64,000 nt of DNA from Cryptomeria japonica (lineage: Eukaryota; Streptophyta; Pinopsida; Cupressales; Cupressaceae): the NCBI RefSeq assembly GCF_030272615.1, contig NC_081409.1, positions 649,854,468-649,918,467 on the forward strand, in the 5' to 3' direction. The notes under the pieces were generated by a model, which did not search any database, had not been told where the DNA came from, and saw only the letters and a program-made list of their open reading frames with translations. This document shows positions 61,707 through 64,000 of the stretch, one piece after another; the first letter of the stretch is position 1; every line of letters starts with the position of its first letter. Both the position numbers and the translations under genes were made by a program.

Positions 61707-61780
61707 GTTAGTCGTACTAGGTTAAGTATATTTAAAAAAAAAAAATTATTCCGTTTGTGCCCAAAAGTTTGGGCATGACA

Positions 61781-61785
61781 CTCTA
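61781..61785. repeat. Target site duplication of insertion S, right
   Basis: CTCTA, matching 58387-58391. Confidence 0.85.
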
Positions 61786-62318
61786 CTAGTGAGGATTCTT
61801 TCAAGAAGGAAATAAGTTTTGTCTCTTCAAAAGAAGAAGGAAATGGACAAACTTTTACGATCAACAAGCCCAGTGAGAAGAAGACATATGCTACTGCTAC
61901 AAAAAACAAGCAAGCTGATCCAAAAGGAATAGCCAAAGTGGATGATGAAAGGTTCACAAAGGTCAAGGACGCAAGGAAGAGCTCAAGAAGACCGAATCAT
62001 ACCGCTCCAAGGAGACCAATGAGAAATATCTTCAACAATAATTGGTATGTTCCTCAATCCCATGGCTATTATTATAAATGCAATGCTTATGGACTTAGAA
62101 TTGTAGAGTGTATATCTCCTCCTAATTTTGTAAACAAGAATCCTTTTGCTGCTCTTAGAAATGTCAATGTCATGTGCTATCACTGTAATTATTTTGGCCA
62201 CAAAAATCATGAATGTAGAAGACGTAGATTTCAGTCATATAGCAATCCCCCTATGTCATCTTTTAACAAGAATGTAAATCGCTATCAATGTCATAATTTT
62301 GGTCACACTGCAAGTTAA
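61786..62318 (+). pseudogene. C2 gag, second part with extra zinc knuckles
   Basis: The gag frame resumes after S (TSEDSFKKEISFVSSKEEG), matching the C1 linker. A basic segment (KSSRRPNHTAPRRPMRN) leads to knuckle-like motifs: YYKCNAYGLRIVEC (first Cys and His lost), CYHCNYFGHKNHEC (intact, about 62177) and YQCHNFGHTAS (cut by a TAA at about 62316). Their order and spacing match C1 at 48400-48680. Confidence 0.8.
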
Positions 62319-62439
62319 GGACTGGTAAATATAAGAAAACTCATGTAGCAGAACCAAAAGCCACATCAAATCAGAATATTGCAGCAGACAAGAGAACGAA
62401 AACAAATTAAGTATTGATAGAAAGGAAAAATGATAAAGA

Positions 62440-64000
62440 TGAGTCAAGCTTAATTGTTCAAACGACCTTGCATGCTGAAAGAAAGAACCTATAGGTAGTT
62501 GATAGTGGTTGTTCCAATCATATGACTAGAGATAAGAATAAATTCACTAAATTTGAGGATTGGAATGGTGGTTCAGCTCGGTTTGGAGACAACTCATCAA
62601 TTAAGATTAAAGGCAAAGGAACCTTGTGCATAGATGGAAAACTTAAAACACATAATATATACTGTTAAAGGCCTAAAACATAACTTAGTGTGAGCCAAAT
62701 GTGTGATAGAGGATACAAACTCACCTTTGATTCTAAAGGATGTGAAATCAGTAAGGTGAGCAATGGCTAATTAGTTGCAGAAGGTAAGAGAACTGATGAT
62801 AATGTATACAATTTGAAAGAATTATTTGAATCTCAGTGCATGATAGGTCAAGTTGATGAAAGTTGGTTGTGGCATAGAAGGCTAAGACACATCAATTTTG
62901 ATAACCTTGTTAAAGTAAGTAAGAAAGGATATGTAAGACACATCTCTCAGATTATTAAACCAGCTAGCACCATATGTGATGAGACCAAAGAGGAAAACAA
63001 GCTAAAGTCAATTTCAAAACAAAGGAGTACTCAACTACAAGACCATTAGAGCTTGTACATACTGACTTGTGTGGGCCTACTAGAATAAGAGCTCTCAATG
63101 GTGAGAAATATTTTATGTTGTTCATTGATGACTTTTCAAGATTGACATAGGTTACCTTCCTTCAAGACAAGTCACAAGCCTTTGATAGATTTAGAATCTT
63201 AAGAAAAATGGTTGAAAGAGAGAGTGGTTACAAGCTAAAATGATTCAGATCAGAGCGTGGAGGAGAATTCAATTCAAATGAGTTTGAGGACTATTGTGAA
63301 AGCCATGGAATTACAAGGTAATATTCAGCCCCTAGGATACCATAATAAATGGTGTAGTGGAAAAGAAAAATAGGACAATCAAAGAGATGGCAAGGACAAT
63401 GTTGAATGAATCAAATCTTCCCATGTATATTGGAAGGAGGTAGTCCATACAACTGTATATACATTAAACAGGGTGTAGCTACGAGTAAGTAGCAAGATGA
63501 CTCCCTATGAACTTTGGTATGAGAAGAATCCCTCAGTGAAATACTTCAAAGTGTTTGGTAGTAAATATTTCATCAAAAGAGATGAGGATAGTTTAGACAG
63601 TTTTGAATCAAGATGTGATGAAGGAATCTTCTTGGGGTATACAACTCATAGCAAGGCTTATAAATTCTTCAACAAAAGACTAAAGAAAGTAGTCGAAAGT
63701 GTTCATGTGAGAGTGGATGACGATTTGCATAAAGGAAAGAAAAACACAGTAAATTAGATTGAAGAACCTTATGTTGAAGAAGAAGAACAATCAGAAAGTG
63801 AAGAAGAGGTTATCAACAAAGATCCTAATAGATATGTACAAAAGAACCATCCAGAAGAACAAATTATTGGCAATAAAAATGAAGGTGTACAAACTCAAAG
63901 AAGACATGCAAGAAATAATGAACAAGTCAATTTTTGCCTTATGATTGAAATGGAACCAAGAAAGTTTAAAGAATCTAGCAAGAGTGAGAAGTGGATGAAA
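62440..64000 (+). pseudogene. C2 pol: protease and integrase, open at window end
   Basis: Protease VVDSGCSNHMT at about 62497; the preceding Trp codon reads TAG (62492). The pre-integrase part is ESWLWHRRLRHINFDNLVKV (62870). The integrase core is scattered over frames with TGA/TAG stops between 63050 and 63480. The C-terminal integrase part is well kept: MTPYELWYEKNPSVKYFKVF to VHVRVDDDLHKGKK (63497-63757). It then enters the acidic linker before reverse transcriptase. Very similar in order and wording to C1 pol. Confidence 0.82.

Larger units (their letters stand above)
58392..61780 (+). mobile_element. Insertion S: 3.39-kb TG...CA element, probable large solo LTR
   Basis: It splits the C2 gag frame, starts TGTGAGGCCC, ends GGGCATGACA, and is flanked by CTCTA on both sides, as for LTR-retrotransposon integration. 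No coding region, primer site or second LTR is seen inside, which fits a solo LTR; a non-coding element is also possible. The left 1.9 kb is ordinary non-coding sequence. The right 1.4 kb carries large direct and inverted repeats. Confidence 0.8.
54448..64000 (+). mobile_element. Element C2: Ty1/Copia retrotransposon, running off the window
   Basis: LTR, primer site, gag and pol follow C1 closely at protein level (same gag with extra knuckles, same integrase), but the copy is more decayed. Insertion S (58392-61780) splits the coiled-coil part of gag. The window ends in the linker between integrase and reverse transcriptase, so the 3' part is not seen. Confidence 0.85.

Overview
The window is plant nuclear DNA, most likely from a gymnosperm with a very large, repeat-rich genome. 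That placing is an inference from long LTRs (0.8 to 3.4 kb), deep nesting, heavy decay, and almost no host coding sequence. There are no operons or bacterial features. The only good candidate for an ordinary host gene is a MADS-box first exon at 39861-40025, and it looks damaged.

Layout. Element A (1-6286) is a gag-only LTR element cut by the window start. It is followed by 'host element' E, which carries a long decayed unknown reading frame (6585-9113, 18262-19376) and an LTR-like tail (19377-20140, probably resuming at 37920). E is interrupted twice. First comes a chromodomain-bearing Ty3/Gypsy element D (9114-18261), arranged LTR-internal-LTR-partial internal. Second comes a solo Copia-type LTR, F (20141-37919). 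F is itself split by a 16.55-kb Ty3/Gypsy (Tat/Ogre-like) element B (20477-37030; 5-bp target duplication GTTAC; LTRs of 804 and 806 bp). B's protease is in turn split by a truncated reverse-oriented element G (26407 to about 31555). This gives four levels of nesting.

From 37920 to 45000 there is mostly unassigned sequence, the MADS exon, a large AT/GA microsatellite and a reverse fragment of the A family. From 45001 to 64000 there are two related Copia elements, C1 (truncated in its reverse transcriptase) and C2 (running off the window). C2 is split by a 3.39-kb TG...CA insertion S with target duplication CTCTA and a large internal inverted repeat. Between C1 and C2 lie an unrecognised coiled-coil reading frame and an antisense Copia reverse-transcriptase fragment.

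Most notable: both B and G carry, just inside the 3' LTR and antisense to the element, a gene for a plant mobile domain (PMD) protein with its own TATA box 80-90 bp before the ATG, a short phase-0 first exon, a GT-AG intron and a second exon with the PMD signature. Two different element families share this plan, so it is probably a regular component and not a chance capture. Nearly all coding regions carry stops or frameshifts, many of them Trp-to-stop changes, so the window is largely a graveyard of silenced retrotransposons. All calls come from reading the sequence; no database was searched.
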